From NCBI GenBank assembly GCA_947179485.1, contig CAMXBY010000027.1, positions 124,001 to 188,000 of the forward strand: 64,000 nucleotides of DNA, read 5' to 3'. This DNA is from Allacma fusca (Eukaryota > Arthropoda > Collembola > Symphypleona > Sminthuridae). Each line of letters opens with the position of its first letter. The first letter of the stretch is position 1. The notes below the pieces were generated by a model that was not told where the DNA came from, did no database searches, and was given only the letters and a program-made list of their open reading frames with translations. The position numbers and the translations under genes were made by a program. Shown piece after piece: positions 53,602 through 63,062 of the stretch.

Positions 53602-54005
53602 CCGTTTGCATTACCCGATGTTTGGTTCCTCCGACAGAGTTGACCCTCTCATAGATCCGTTCTTTTGCATGTTAATTTGTGACCTCTGACCTGAAACAAA
53701 ATTGGATCTTTCTGGCCCTTCGTTTGGTGAGCGATCTAGCTCACAAGTTGCCCCACTGACCAAGCAGATGTGTCGAATCATTATCGCTACTCTCGTGGTT
53801 GAAACTTTCCTCGCCGGATTTCGTCCCATAAGAGTGGGTTCCATTCATCCGTCCCAATTTCAACCTTGAAAGAAGTTCCGAAATGAAAGTTCCATCTAAA
53901 AATATTTTTAAAAAAATTTTCAGATTTTCGTTGCCCTTTACAGGGCCATGTTTCCTCAGTTTTGATTTCGCCAGCATCTTGACCGGTCACTTCTGGTGAC
54001 CCCTC
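53602..54005 (-). other. Possible upstream exons of the proline-rich gene
   Basis: Two stretches look exonic. One, 53688-53601, follows TTTTGTTTCAG and ends before GTAATG. The other starts at 54017 or just below, after GGTTGTCAG, and stays open in two frames to a donor-like GTGAGC near 53746. The reading frame through the second is ambiguous; one frame gives GTKSGEESFNHESSDNDS. I cannot choose, so this is only a pointer. Confidence 0.3.
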
Positions 54006-54065
54006 GTATGACTCCTGACAACCAGGGGGCAAATAAAATATAATTACATACGATAATACGCACAT

Positions 54066-54980
54066 GTATGTGTACAGTTGAGAGTATTTATTATTTCAAT
54101 ATGACTAACAAATAGATAAATTGTCAATGACTATAAATCAATTATTAATAGTGAGAAAGAAGAAAGACCTGACCTGTTGTGTATGATGTTTGAAATGTAA
54201 CAAAAATGGTCGTACCAATTGTGACTTGACTTCCGAGCCGATCCGACTTCAGTGTATTTTATTATAATTTACGTCTATAAGGTTTCAAAGATATATAAGA
54301 TTTAAAATAACTATTTCCTACCAAAAAATTATCAGTCATTGCTTGCAAAAAGGATTTAGTTGGACAATTAGTGGGACCAATAAAAGTCTGTAAACAAGGT
54401 CGGCACAGGTCACCTAATAAAAGGTGTTCGTTTCATAGAATAACATTAAAAGCTTAAAACTGGACAGATGAGCAGATGTGTCAGGATTTGAGTATGATTT
54501 GCACAAAGTAAACGTATCACTGGACCACTGATTATAATTATTACCGCAGGAATTTTTCTAAAATTTATTCCATCACATTATCAGCATTTAATTAATGTAA
54601 CAAAAATGTGTACCTCTAATAGAAGTTAATGTCAAATTACTAATGGAATTCCGGAATTATTACACTAGTAATTCCTTTAAGAATTAAGTTAGAATTAAGT
54701 TTACAAGCTAATTCATAATAATTAATTAATTATTCCATATTTTTCACACTATGTAAAGTACCTACAATGCAAGTTTTTATGGACAGCTTTACAAAAACAA
54801 GCGTAGGGAAATTGTATGTGAAATAAATTATTGGGTTTTAACTACTTTTTAATACAGAAGCATCATGTAACAATGTAGTTTACGTTGCTAATGCTGCTAA
54901 TATTGTGAATCACTTGTCTCTGGTAGCTTAAAAGCTGTATTCATATTTGACATCCATTTACACGACGTGAGAGGTCTTGG
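54066..54980. other. AT-rich intergenic region
   Basis: No open frame, repeat or RNA gene recognised. It separates the 3' end of the zinc-finger gene from the proline-rich gene, both on the minus strand. Confidence 0.6.
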
Positions 54981-55044
54981 CCCGGGGTTACAGATGGTTG
55001 AGCTTTATCGTGTTCTTTCCCGTGCTTCCTCAGAGTATGCCGAG

Positions 55045-57460
55045 CTAAAGAGTAAAGTCTTGAGATCCTAATTTGTCCTCGTGATTTGATTTGTTTCTGT
55101 GTTGTACTAAATGAGCCCTTAACTGGGCTTTCCTGTCAAATTCACGCTCACAACCCTCCACGGGACAATAAAACAGATTCTTTGGATCCGACTTTCCATG
55201 GATTTTCAAAAGATGTTTTTGAAGGCGTCGCCTGTAAATAAATTTGGTCGGACAGAGCTCACACAAGTGGACTCGCTTTGTTGTGCTGTCGCTGGAATGA
55301 GAGGTTAAGTGTTTTTTCAAAGTTCTCTTGCGACAGAAGGACCTGGGGCATTTAGAACATGAGAAAGGTCATTGGCCAGAATGGGTTGCAAGATGATTTT
55401 TCAGAAGCACCTTGCTCCTGAAATTTTTGATGCATAAGGTGCAAATGAAGTCAGTACCAGAGTGAACATTCTGAAATTTAATATTATGACGCCTTAAAGA
55501 GTATTCGGACTTAAAGGTGAGATCACACTTAGAACAAGAGAGAGTTTCTCTGGCTGGAGCATGAACTTCGATTACATGTTTTTCGAAGTCTTCTTGGACG
55601 GAAAAGCAGGCGTCGCAGAGAACACACTCCAAAAGCAGAAGGTGTGAATTAGTGTGGCTCTGGGGATCTGTTTTGCTACCAATAACGATTTGACAAGTAG
55701 GACATGTAATAGGTTTAATATCGTCAGGTAACAATGAGTCAGTTTCTGCAGTGTTGGAGTCCCCTAGAGGTAACCTAGCTGGGTCGATGTTAGAATCAGG
55801 AGATTCATTATCAGCTTCCCCAAGTGTGTTTTCTTGTTCATCAAAAGTTGTAGAATCAGGCTTCAAAATTTTGCTCTCGACGATGATTTTAACTTCCTTA
55901 ATTTTTTTCGGGTCAATTTCAGGCCTCTTAGGCTCATCAGTGGTTGCAGCAGCTTCATCATGGACTTTATCAAGTTGTAAATCCTCATCTGAACAACTTC
56001 CTGTTTCAGTAAAATCAGGACAACCACCTTGAATTGGTTCTATGTGAACGTCTAGAAGCCAAAAGATATAAAATTAGTTATTATTTACAAAATACTATTC
56101 CTATTTGCAATCGTGAAGCAATAATTATGCATGCAGAACTAGTTGAGTGTACGACGGCTTTAGATTCACACCAACACCTTTCGTATACGAATTTCGGTTT
56201 AAGGTTCTGCTTGTCCAGTAAAGCGGATACGGTAACGCGGTACAAAATAGGAGCTTTTTTAATTGAAATCGAATCTGATAGCCAAACATTTCGTGTTTCC
56301 GATTTTAAATCTTTAAAATTACTAAACTACTTCATTTGAAGATCCAGAAGTGTAAAGAGCTGCTTAGTTTCATTTCTGAAACTCAATAGTTGACGAAATC
56401 TGCAGGAAATCACCATCTACAGTGCACCACAAATGTATCAAACCGTCCTCAACAGCCTGTAAATTAAATCTGTATACACAAAAAAAACTAATTCCTGCAG
56501 ACTCTCATGGTAATCCTAAATTTCCCCCTAAAAACACAGTACAAAAATCTCTCATTTGAGAAAAAGTTCAATCCAGTATTCTCCCGTTACAAAACCACTC
56601 CTTTTTACCACATATTTTTAAACCTTGCACAATTTTTAATATTGATCCGAATGCCTACTGTATGACTAAATAAACCACAAACACCTACGTTCGAACGGCA
56701 GTCAAAGGAGTATACGCAATAATTACTTGTTAAGAGGAAACGGTTAAGAGGAAGGTTTGTTCCAAAATCTTAATTCGATTGTTACAAGCGCGGAGTTCTC
56801 CTTGAAATCCCTTGAGCTTGGTCGAAAGCCTCTTCATTCTTTCGTTATCTGTCAATACATCAAAAGCTTGTGTTAAAAATATCAGGTTACCCAGTCCATC
56901 CGATACTTTCAATTTAACAACAATAATCGACAAAACAGGAATTTGAACTTCAATACATTTCACATATGCAGTGAACGATCATAAATGAAAACATTGCTCA
57001 CATCATTGTCCGCAGTGCTGCCCTAGTCTAGTCCGACTAGACTAGGAAACTAGGGAATTGAATAGAATATCCCGGATGTGGGATCAAATTGAATAGACTA
57101 GACTTGAATAGCCTTGCTGCAAATTAAAAAGAAATAGAATAGACTACAATAGCCAAGTCACAAGAAGATATTAATAGAATAGGAATAGAATAGTACGGCT
57201 TGAGTAAGTAGTGGACTAGAATTGACTAGACTAGAAAGTGAACGGGCAACACTAATTGTCCGAATGAAAATATTAAAAATATAATGAAAATAAAATTCAA
57301 AATCCCGCTCACAATGCTCCACAATGCTCTGGTGATTTTGATCCAGTGTTGTGAGGCGGGTCTCGGAATTGCTGACTGAAGTTTGGAGCTTCCGGTATCT
57401 TGACCTCAGTTGGACATAATCCTTGCATTTTAGTAGTCTAGAGTTGAAGGTCGCTGTCAT
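55045..57460 (-). CDS. Coiled-coil plus C2H2 zinc-finger protein with an in-frame TGA
   Basis: Three coding exons fit in phase. 57460-57313 is the start MTATFNSRLLKCKDYVQL, with AAAC before ATG and an acceptor upstream at 57481. 56848-56786 reads NERMKRLSTKLKGFQGELRA to donor GTAACA. 56051-55045 follows CTTCTAG. The sum is 406 codons including the stop. The N-terminal 70 residues are charged and helical (coiled coil), then an acidic linker, then seven C2H2 fingers, for example CSKCDLTFKSEYSLRRH and CELCPTKFIYRRRLQKH. Such proteins are usually nuclear DNA-binding regulators. A TGA at 55371-55369 replaces the linker arginine between fingers 4 and 5 (HSGQ-stop-PFSC; CGA to TGA would explain it). 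Just past the final stop another frame reads LARHTLRKHGKEH, the His half of an eighth finger without cysteines. So the gene is either recently damaged, read through, or misread by sequencing. Confidence 0.75.
56052..56785. other. Intron 2 of the zinc-finger gene
   Basis: Minus-strand intron bounded by GTAACA at 56785 and CTTCTAG ending at 56052. A branch-like AATAACTAAT lies about 30 bases before the acceptor. A plus-strand open frame at 56034-56339 shows nothing recognisable. If the 56785 donor is skipped, exon 2 runs into a stop (TTTCCTCTTAA), giving a short coiled-coil-only product. Confidence 0.5.
57013..57254. mobile_element. hAT-type MITE in intron 1 of the zinc-finger gene
   Basis: Perfect 8-base duplications ATTGTCCG lie at 57005-57012 and 57255-57262. 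The ends read CAGTGCTGCCC and, reversed, TAGTGTTGCCC. The 242-base interior is built from GACTAGACTAG, GAATAGAATAG and similar words. It lies within the 464-base intron between coding exons 1 and 2 and does not touch a splice site. Confidence 0.87.
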
Positions 57461-57480
57461 GTTTGATCAGGACTTGGTTC

Positions 57481-57829
57481 CTGAAACGGAGTAATTATTA
57501 CATGCTATTACGAATAATATTAATTTATAATGTATTGAACAGACGTTAAAGATAGCTACCACATGCTTACACAAACATTAAAAATGCAATGACATATGAA
57601 CTGAAGAATGCTAAAAAATACTTTAAAATACAATTATGTAAAAGCAATGTCAATGGAAATTACATACAAATAACAAAAGTTGACTTCTCACCGAAACTAA
57701 AACGCACTGCTGATTGTGAGAACGCCATCAAGGGAATTTTTGAACTCCCCTCACTTCGGCAGGAAAGGAAGCTCTCATTGAATTGTGTTTTTTTTCGGGA
57801 GCTATAGTTGGGAATTCTAAGCCGTGAGC
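57481..57829. other. Upstream region of the zinc-finger gene
   Basis: AT-rich. The acceptor TTTCAG just above 57480 suggests that a non-coding first exon lies further up. The open frames here are short and overlap on both strands, and I do not call a gene. Confidence 0.45.
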
Positions 57830-58258
57830 TAATGTTAGGGAAATCCCTCTTCTTACAATCCCAATCCCTATCCAATCTCGATACCTCATTTCACACTCCG
57901 TCCCAATCACTCTATGTACCATAGAGAAAACTCCCAATCCCTCTGATGCACACACACACTCCTGATAGTCAATCCCACTCAATCTCACGCGCTGCGCGCG
58001 CATGCGTACATACCGCGCCAATTTTAAAAAGCGCCTCTAATTAATTAAATTCAATTAAATTAACTAAATTAACTAAGTTAATGTGGTATAATTTCTGATC
58101 ATCAATCCCACTCAGTTTTCTACATATTTGCGTCAATCCCACTCCGTCTCAATCCCTCTGTACATTCAAATAGTCAATCCCAATCCCACTCCCAATCCGT
58201 CCGGACTGATGTTTTTGTCAGTCCGTCCTGTGAGCTACTCGGGATTTCCCTAACATTA
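57830..58258. mobile_element. hAT-type MITE, 429 bases
   Basis: Perfect 18-base terminal inverted repeats TAATGTTAGGGAAATCCC, with perfect 8-base duplications CCGTGAGC (57822-57829 and 58259-58266). The interior carries at least eight copies of CAATCCCACTC or CAATCCCTCT. No open frame belongs to a transposase. Confidence 0.93.
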
Positions 58259-58985
58259 CCGTGAGCCACTCTCAAGCCGCTATAGCTCCACGTTCTGTAG
58301 CATGTACATAAATAATACGAGCTTAACAAGCTCTTCGCTGCAAGCGGAAGGGGCTCATACATGAATCAGTATAGCTGCCTGCTGGAGCAACTGACAATGA
58401 GTCTACATGGTGTCGGGAAGTGGGGCAGTGCTTAACACGTTCGGATATATAGCACCTTGTGGGATTCGGGCACTGTGATAAAAGGGACGAGACTCTGAAG
58501 GAAAAATCGCCACGAGATAATTTGAGGCTTCGCGTAGGGTGGCGTCAGCTACCGCCGTCAAAGTAGGATGAATTTTGAGTTTTTTTCAAAATTTCAGCAT
58601 ATGATTCAAAAAAACTATCGGGCCAATTTCAACCACATAAGCAATATTCACAACAAATTTCATGGAAATCGATTCAGTACTTGCAGGGATAACTCAATTA
58701 ACTTGAAGTCTAAAATTGCAATAATTTTTGTCTCAAAACCTATATCCAGCTGATTTCAACCAATTACGAATTACGAACCCATGCTTTCTTTTAGGCAAAT
58801 TTTTCCTTCGAATTTAACATGGAACTTAGAACCTGGTTCTTGCCCAATATGATGACCAAATTATGACCAATTTTGTAAAAATGGCCACCTACATACGCGC
58901 CCAATCTCTCAGTACATTTTTGACATACGTGCAAATTTTTATCGAAGTTGTAGTGGAACTATACCTTTAAAAAACTTGCAATGTA
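58259..58985. other. Intergenic region, nothing recognised
   Basis: Somewhat less AT-rich around 58380-58560. No gene, RNA or repeat could be supported. Confidence 0.5.
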
Positions 58986-59216
58986 CAGTCAAACCTCTTT
59001 ATAGTCACTACCGCTATAAGCAACTTCTCTCTATAGTCATCAAATAATTTGGTCCCAGCGATTCTCCCGTATATTGTTATGCTAACTATAGTTAAAGATA
59101 AATAAATAATAAATAATGATAGATAAATATAGTTGACTATACTCAGTAGTCAACGTTCTCTATAGTCAACTTTTATATTCCGTCCCCTGCGATGTGACTA
59201 TAAAGAGGTTTGACTG
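58986..59216. mobile_element. pogo/Tigger-like MITE, 231 bases
   Basis: The terminal inverted repeats are CAGTCAAACCTCTTTATAG followed by TCAC, mirrored exactly on the right, with TA on both sides (58984-58985 and 59217-59218). Ends of the form CAGT-x-x-AACCTC with a TA target are typical of pogo/Tigger elements. The interior repeats CTATAGTCA and TAGTCAAC and has no open frame. Confidence 0.85.
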
Positions 59217-59218
59217 TA

Positions 59219-59985
59219 TTAGGATAAGCAATTCCGCAGACTCACGGTGTAAACAGCTTCAGATCTCGTTATCTATTCATGGTAACGATGTATAACCTTA
59301 AGCATTGGACGTTGCAGAAATTCTATCATTGACTTTAAGCCCATAATACTCGGATTTGGTCAAAGGGTGTAGAAGCTATTCTCAAATCTTTTTTTCACGG
59401 GGGAGTGAGTATAAGTGCATTTCTATAGATACGTATTTGCGTTATTTACGAAAACAATTTTTTTTCAAAAGTTGAAAATTCTAATTTATGCGAATCAGTA
59501 AAAGCATTCTCGTAAAATACTAAACTGCCTCCTTAGTCTAACATTCTCTGTCATGAACATATACATTCTATATACTTACTAGTATAAAGCCCTGCTCGAA
59601 TAGAAACTACTTGGTTAGGTTTTTCTCAAAAATAATACGGTTCCAGTACCAACGGTACACAGTTTGAAAATGCCCTGCGGAAATTACTGCAGGATGCGCT
59701 TTGATAACTAGATCATTTTAATATTTGCCCCAATAAAATTGACGACGGGTTTCGGAGATATCCCGTGCAAAAGTTAGATAAAAATGATCGGGGGCTCATG
59801 GGATACCAAAAAATTAAAAATGAAAAATCGCAATGTAACTTCAAAAAATGCAAGAATAAAAATAAAATAACGTGCAACAAAAATCACCAACATATGACTA
59901 CAAAATTCCAAGATAATGACCTCAAGAGGTCAAAGATCGTCGATACCAAATTCATAATTCAAACGGTCATGAAACCGGCCCAGAT
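59219..59985. other. AT-rich spacer before the 147-base satellite
   Basis: Nothing coding is recognised. From about 59830, phrases such as GACCTCAAGAGGTCAAAGAT and GATACCAAATTC resemble the satellite to the right, so this may contain very diverged first monomers. Confidence 0.45.
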
Positions 59986-62725
59986 TTGAACTAGGGCTTT
60001 CATAGGACAAATATCAAACGTGTGCCGAGTTTGGTTCCAGTTTGTGACACGGTGACCCAGCTGTGACCTCCGAGGTCAATATCACTGCTATACCATATTT
60101 GGTCAATAAAAATCATTCGAATTGCCCGCAAATAGGCTAAACTTTTGTTTTAAGCCCAGATGAATCGCCTGCCAAGTTTAGTTCCAGTTTGTGACACGAT
60201 GACCCAGCTGTGACCCCTGAGGTCAATATCACCGCTATACTGGATTTGGTCCCAACAAATCCTTCAAATTCCCCGCAAATAGGCTAGAATTTTTGTTTTA
60301 ATCCCAGATAAATCGCCTGAGAAGTTTGGTTCCAGTTTGTGACACGATGACCCAGCTGTGACCTCTGAGGTCAATATCACCGCTATACCGAATTTGGTCT
60401 CAAAAAATCCTTCCAATTCCCCGCCAATAGGCTAGAATTATTGTTTTAAGCTCAACATTGGTGCCTGCCAAGTTTGGTTCCAGTTTGTGACACAATGACC
60501 CAGCTTTGACCCCTAAAATCAATATTACCGCTATACCGGATTTGGTCAATAAAAATCATTCGAATTGCCCGTTAATAGGCTAGAATTTTTGTTTTGACCC
60601 CAGATAAATCGCCTGCCAAGTTTGGTTCCAGTTTGTGACACGATGACCCAGCTGTGACCCCTGAGGTCAATATCAACGCTATAACGGATTTGGTCCCAAA
60701 AAATCCTTCGAATTCCCCGCCAATAGGATAGAATTTATTATTGTTTTAATCCCAGATAAATCGCCTGCCAAGTTTGGTTCCAGTTTGTGACACGATGACC
60801 CATCTGTGACCTCTGAGGTCAATATCACCGCTGTACCGGATTTTGTCCCTAAAATCATTCGAATTGCCCACTATTAGGCTAGAATGTTTGTTTTAAGCCC
60901 AGACGAATTGCCTGTCAAGTTTGGTTCCAATTGGTGACAAGATGACCCAACTGTGACCTCAGGTCAATATCACCGCTATACCGGTTTTGGTCCCAAAAAA
61001 TCATTCGAATTGTTAGCTAAAAGTCTGGAATTTTTGTTTTAAGCCCGATTGTGTTGCCTGTCAAGTTTGGTTCCAGTTTGTGACACGATGACCCAGTTGT
61101 GACCCCTGAGGTCACTGTCACCACTATACCAGATTTGGTCAATAAAAATCATTCGAATTGCCCGTTAATAGGCCAGAATTATTGTTTTAAGCTCAACATT
61201 GGTGCCTGTCAAGTCTGGTTTCAGTTTGTGACACGATGACCCAGCTGTGGCCCCTGAGGTCAATATCACTGCTATACCGGATTTGGCCCTAAAAAATTCT
61301 TCGAAATCCCCACTCATAGGCCAGAATTATTGTTTTAAGCCTAGATGAATTGCCTACCAAGTTTCGTTCCAGTTTGTGACACCATGGCCCAGCTGTGACC
61401 TGAGGTCACTATCACCGCTATACCGGATTTGGTCCCAAAAAATCCTTCGAACTCCCCGCCAATAGGCTAGAATTATTGTTTTAAGCTCAACATTGGTGCC
61501 TGCCAAGTTTGGTTCCAGTTTGTGACACGATGACCCAGCTTTGACCCCTGAGGTCAGTATCACCGCTATACTGGATTTGGTCCATAAAAATCATTCGAAT
61601 TGCCCGTTAATAGGCTAGAATTTTTGTTTTGAGCCCAGATGAATCGCCTGCCAAGTTTGGTTCCAGATTGTGACACGATGACCCAGCTGTGGCCCCTGAG
61701 GTCAATATCACTGCTATACCGGATTTGGCCCTAAAAAATTCTTCGAAATCCCCACTCATAGGCCAGAATTATTGTTTTAAGCCTAGATGAATTGCCTACC
61801 AAGTTTCGTTCCAGTTTGTGACACCATGGCCCAGCTGTGACCTGAGGTCACTATCACCGCTATACCGGATTTGGTCCCAAAAAATCCTTCGAATTCCCCG
61901 CCAATAGGCTAGAATTATTGTTTTAAGCTCAACATTGGTGCCTGCCAAGTTTGGTTCCAGTTTGTGACACGATGACCCAGCTTTGACCCCTGAGGTCAGT
62001 ATCACCGCTATACTGGATTTGGTCCATAAAAATCATTCGAATTGCCCGTTAATAGGCTAGAATTTTTGTTTTGAGCCCAGATGAATCGCCTGCCAAGTTT
62101 GGTTCCAGATTGTGACACGATGACCCAGCTGTGACCCCTGAGGTCAATATCACCGCTATACCGGATTTGGTCCCAAAAAATCCTTCGAATTCCCTGCCAA
62201 TAGGCTAGAATTTTTGATTTAAGCTCAGCATTGGTGCCTGCCAAGTTTGGTTACTGTTTGTGACACGATGACCCAGCTGTGACCTCTGTGGTCAATATCA
62301 CCGCTATACCGGATTTTGTCCCTAAAATCATTCGAATTGCCCACTATTAGGCTAGAATTTTTGTTTTAAGCCCAGACGAATTGCCTGTCAAGTTTGGTTC
62401 CAGTTGGTGACATGATGACCCAGCTGTGACTTCTGAGGTCAATATCACCGCTATACCGGATTTTGTCACTAAAATCATTCGAAGTGCCCACTATTAGGCT
62501 AGAATTTTTGTTTTAAGCCCAGACGAATTGCCTGTCAAGTTTGGTTCCAGTTTGTGACACGATGACCCAGCTGTGACCACTGAGGTCAATATCACCGCTA
62601 TACCCGATTTGGTCCCTAAAATCATTCGAATCGCCTGCTAATAGGCTAGAATTTTTGTTTGAAGCCCAGATGAGTTGCCTGACAAAATTGGTTCTAGTTG
62701 TTGACACGATGGCCCAGCTTTTGGT
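59986..62725. repeat. Satellite of about 147 bases, about 19 copies
   Basis: The landmark GGTTCCAGTTTGTGACACGA occurs near 60032, 60180, 60326, 60474, 60620, 60774, 60922, 61066 and onward to about 62690, spaced 144-154 bases. Each unit also has GACCCAGCTGTGACC, GAGGTCAATATCACCGCTAT, and GGATTTGGTCCC. A higher-order period of 442 bases (three units) shows in near-identical copies at about 61354-61795 and 61796-62237. Minus-strand open frames over the array (all containing RIFWDQIRYSGD) are a by-product of the repeat and not genes. Confidence 0.95.
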
Positions 62726-63062
62726 TATTGGGATTTAATGTTTTGGTTTATCTCTCGTGAATTCTGTATAATGTGTTTCAGGAACGAAATTTCTATTAGT
62801 GTAGGCGGATACTGTAACTCTTTGGCGTGGACGGAACATTTGGGTGCATTTGAAGAGATTTTCTTGGCCGAACTTTTTATGGCCGTTTAAGCTGAAAGAC
62901 GTCCGGATTAAACAAACTTCTGTTCATTTGTATATATACGTTAGAGCTAATTATCTTTGCTCACTGAACTTGATTGTGAATGAATGGATGCCTCAGAAAC
63001 GATTTAGAGCTCAAAGCAACTGGACGTACCGTTGGAAGATCGCATTTGACTGAAAGGAAACA
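62726..63062. other. Probable 5' region of the last gene
   Basis: This lies between the satellite and the ATG at 63063. A 69-codon plus-strand open frame (62844-63053) ends 10 bases before that ATG; it has no recognisable content and may be an upstream open frame or leader sequence. No promoter motif could be assigned with confidence. Confidence 0.35.

Noticed and set aside
53611-54065. Three overlapping minus-strand frames as three proteins
   Set aside because: They overlap in different frames over the same bases. At most one can be the real exon and the splice joints do not decide which.
60000-62700. tRNA-like internal promoter (GGTTCCAGT resembling a B box)
   Set aside because: It lacks the GGTTCGAnTCC core and any cloverleaf pairing, and it repeats with the satellite.
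61354-62707. Repeated minus-strand open frames with RIFWDQIRYSGD as a gene family
   Set aside because: They are translations of the 147-base satellite. They share its period, carry no start context, and shift frame between units.
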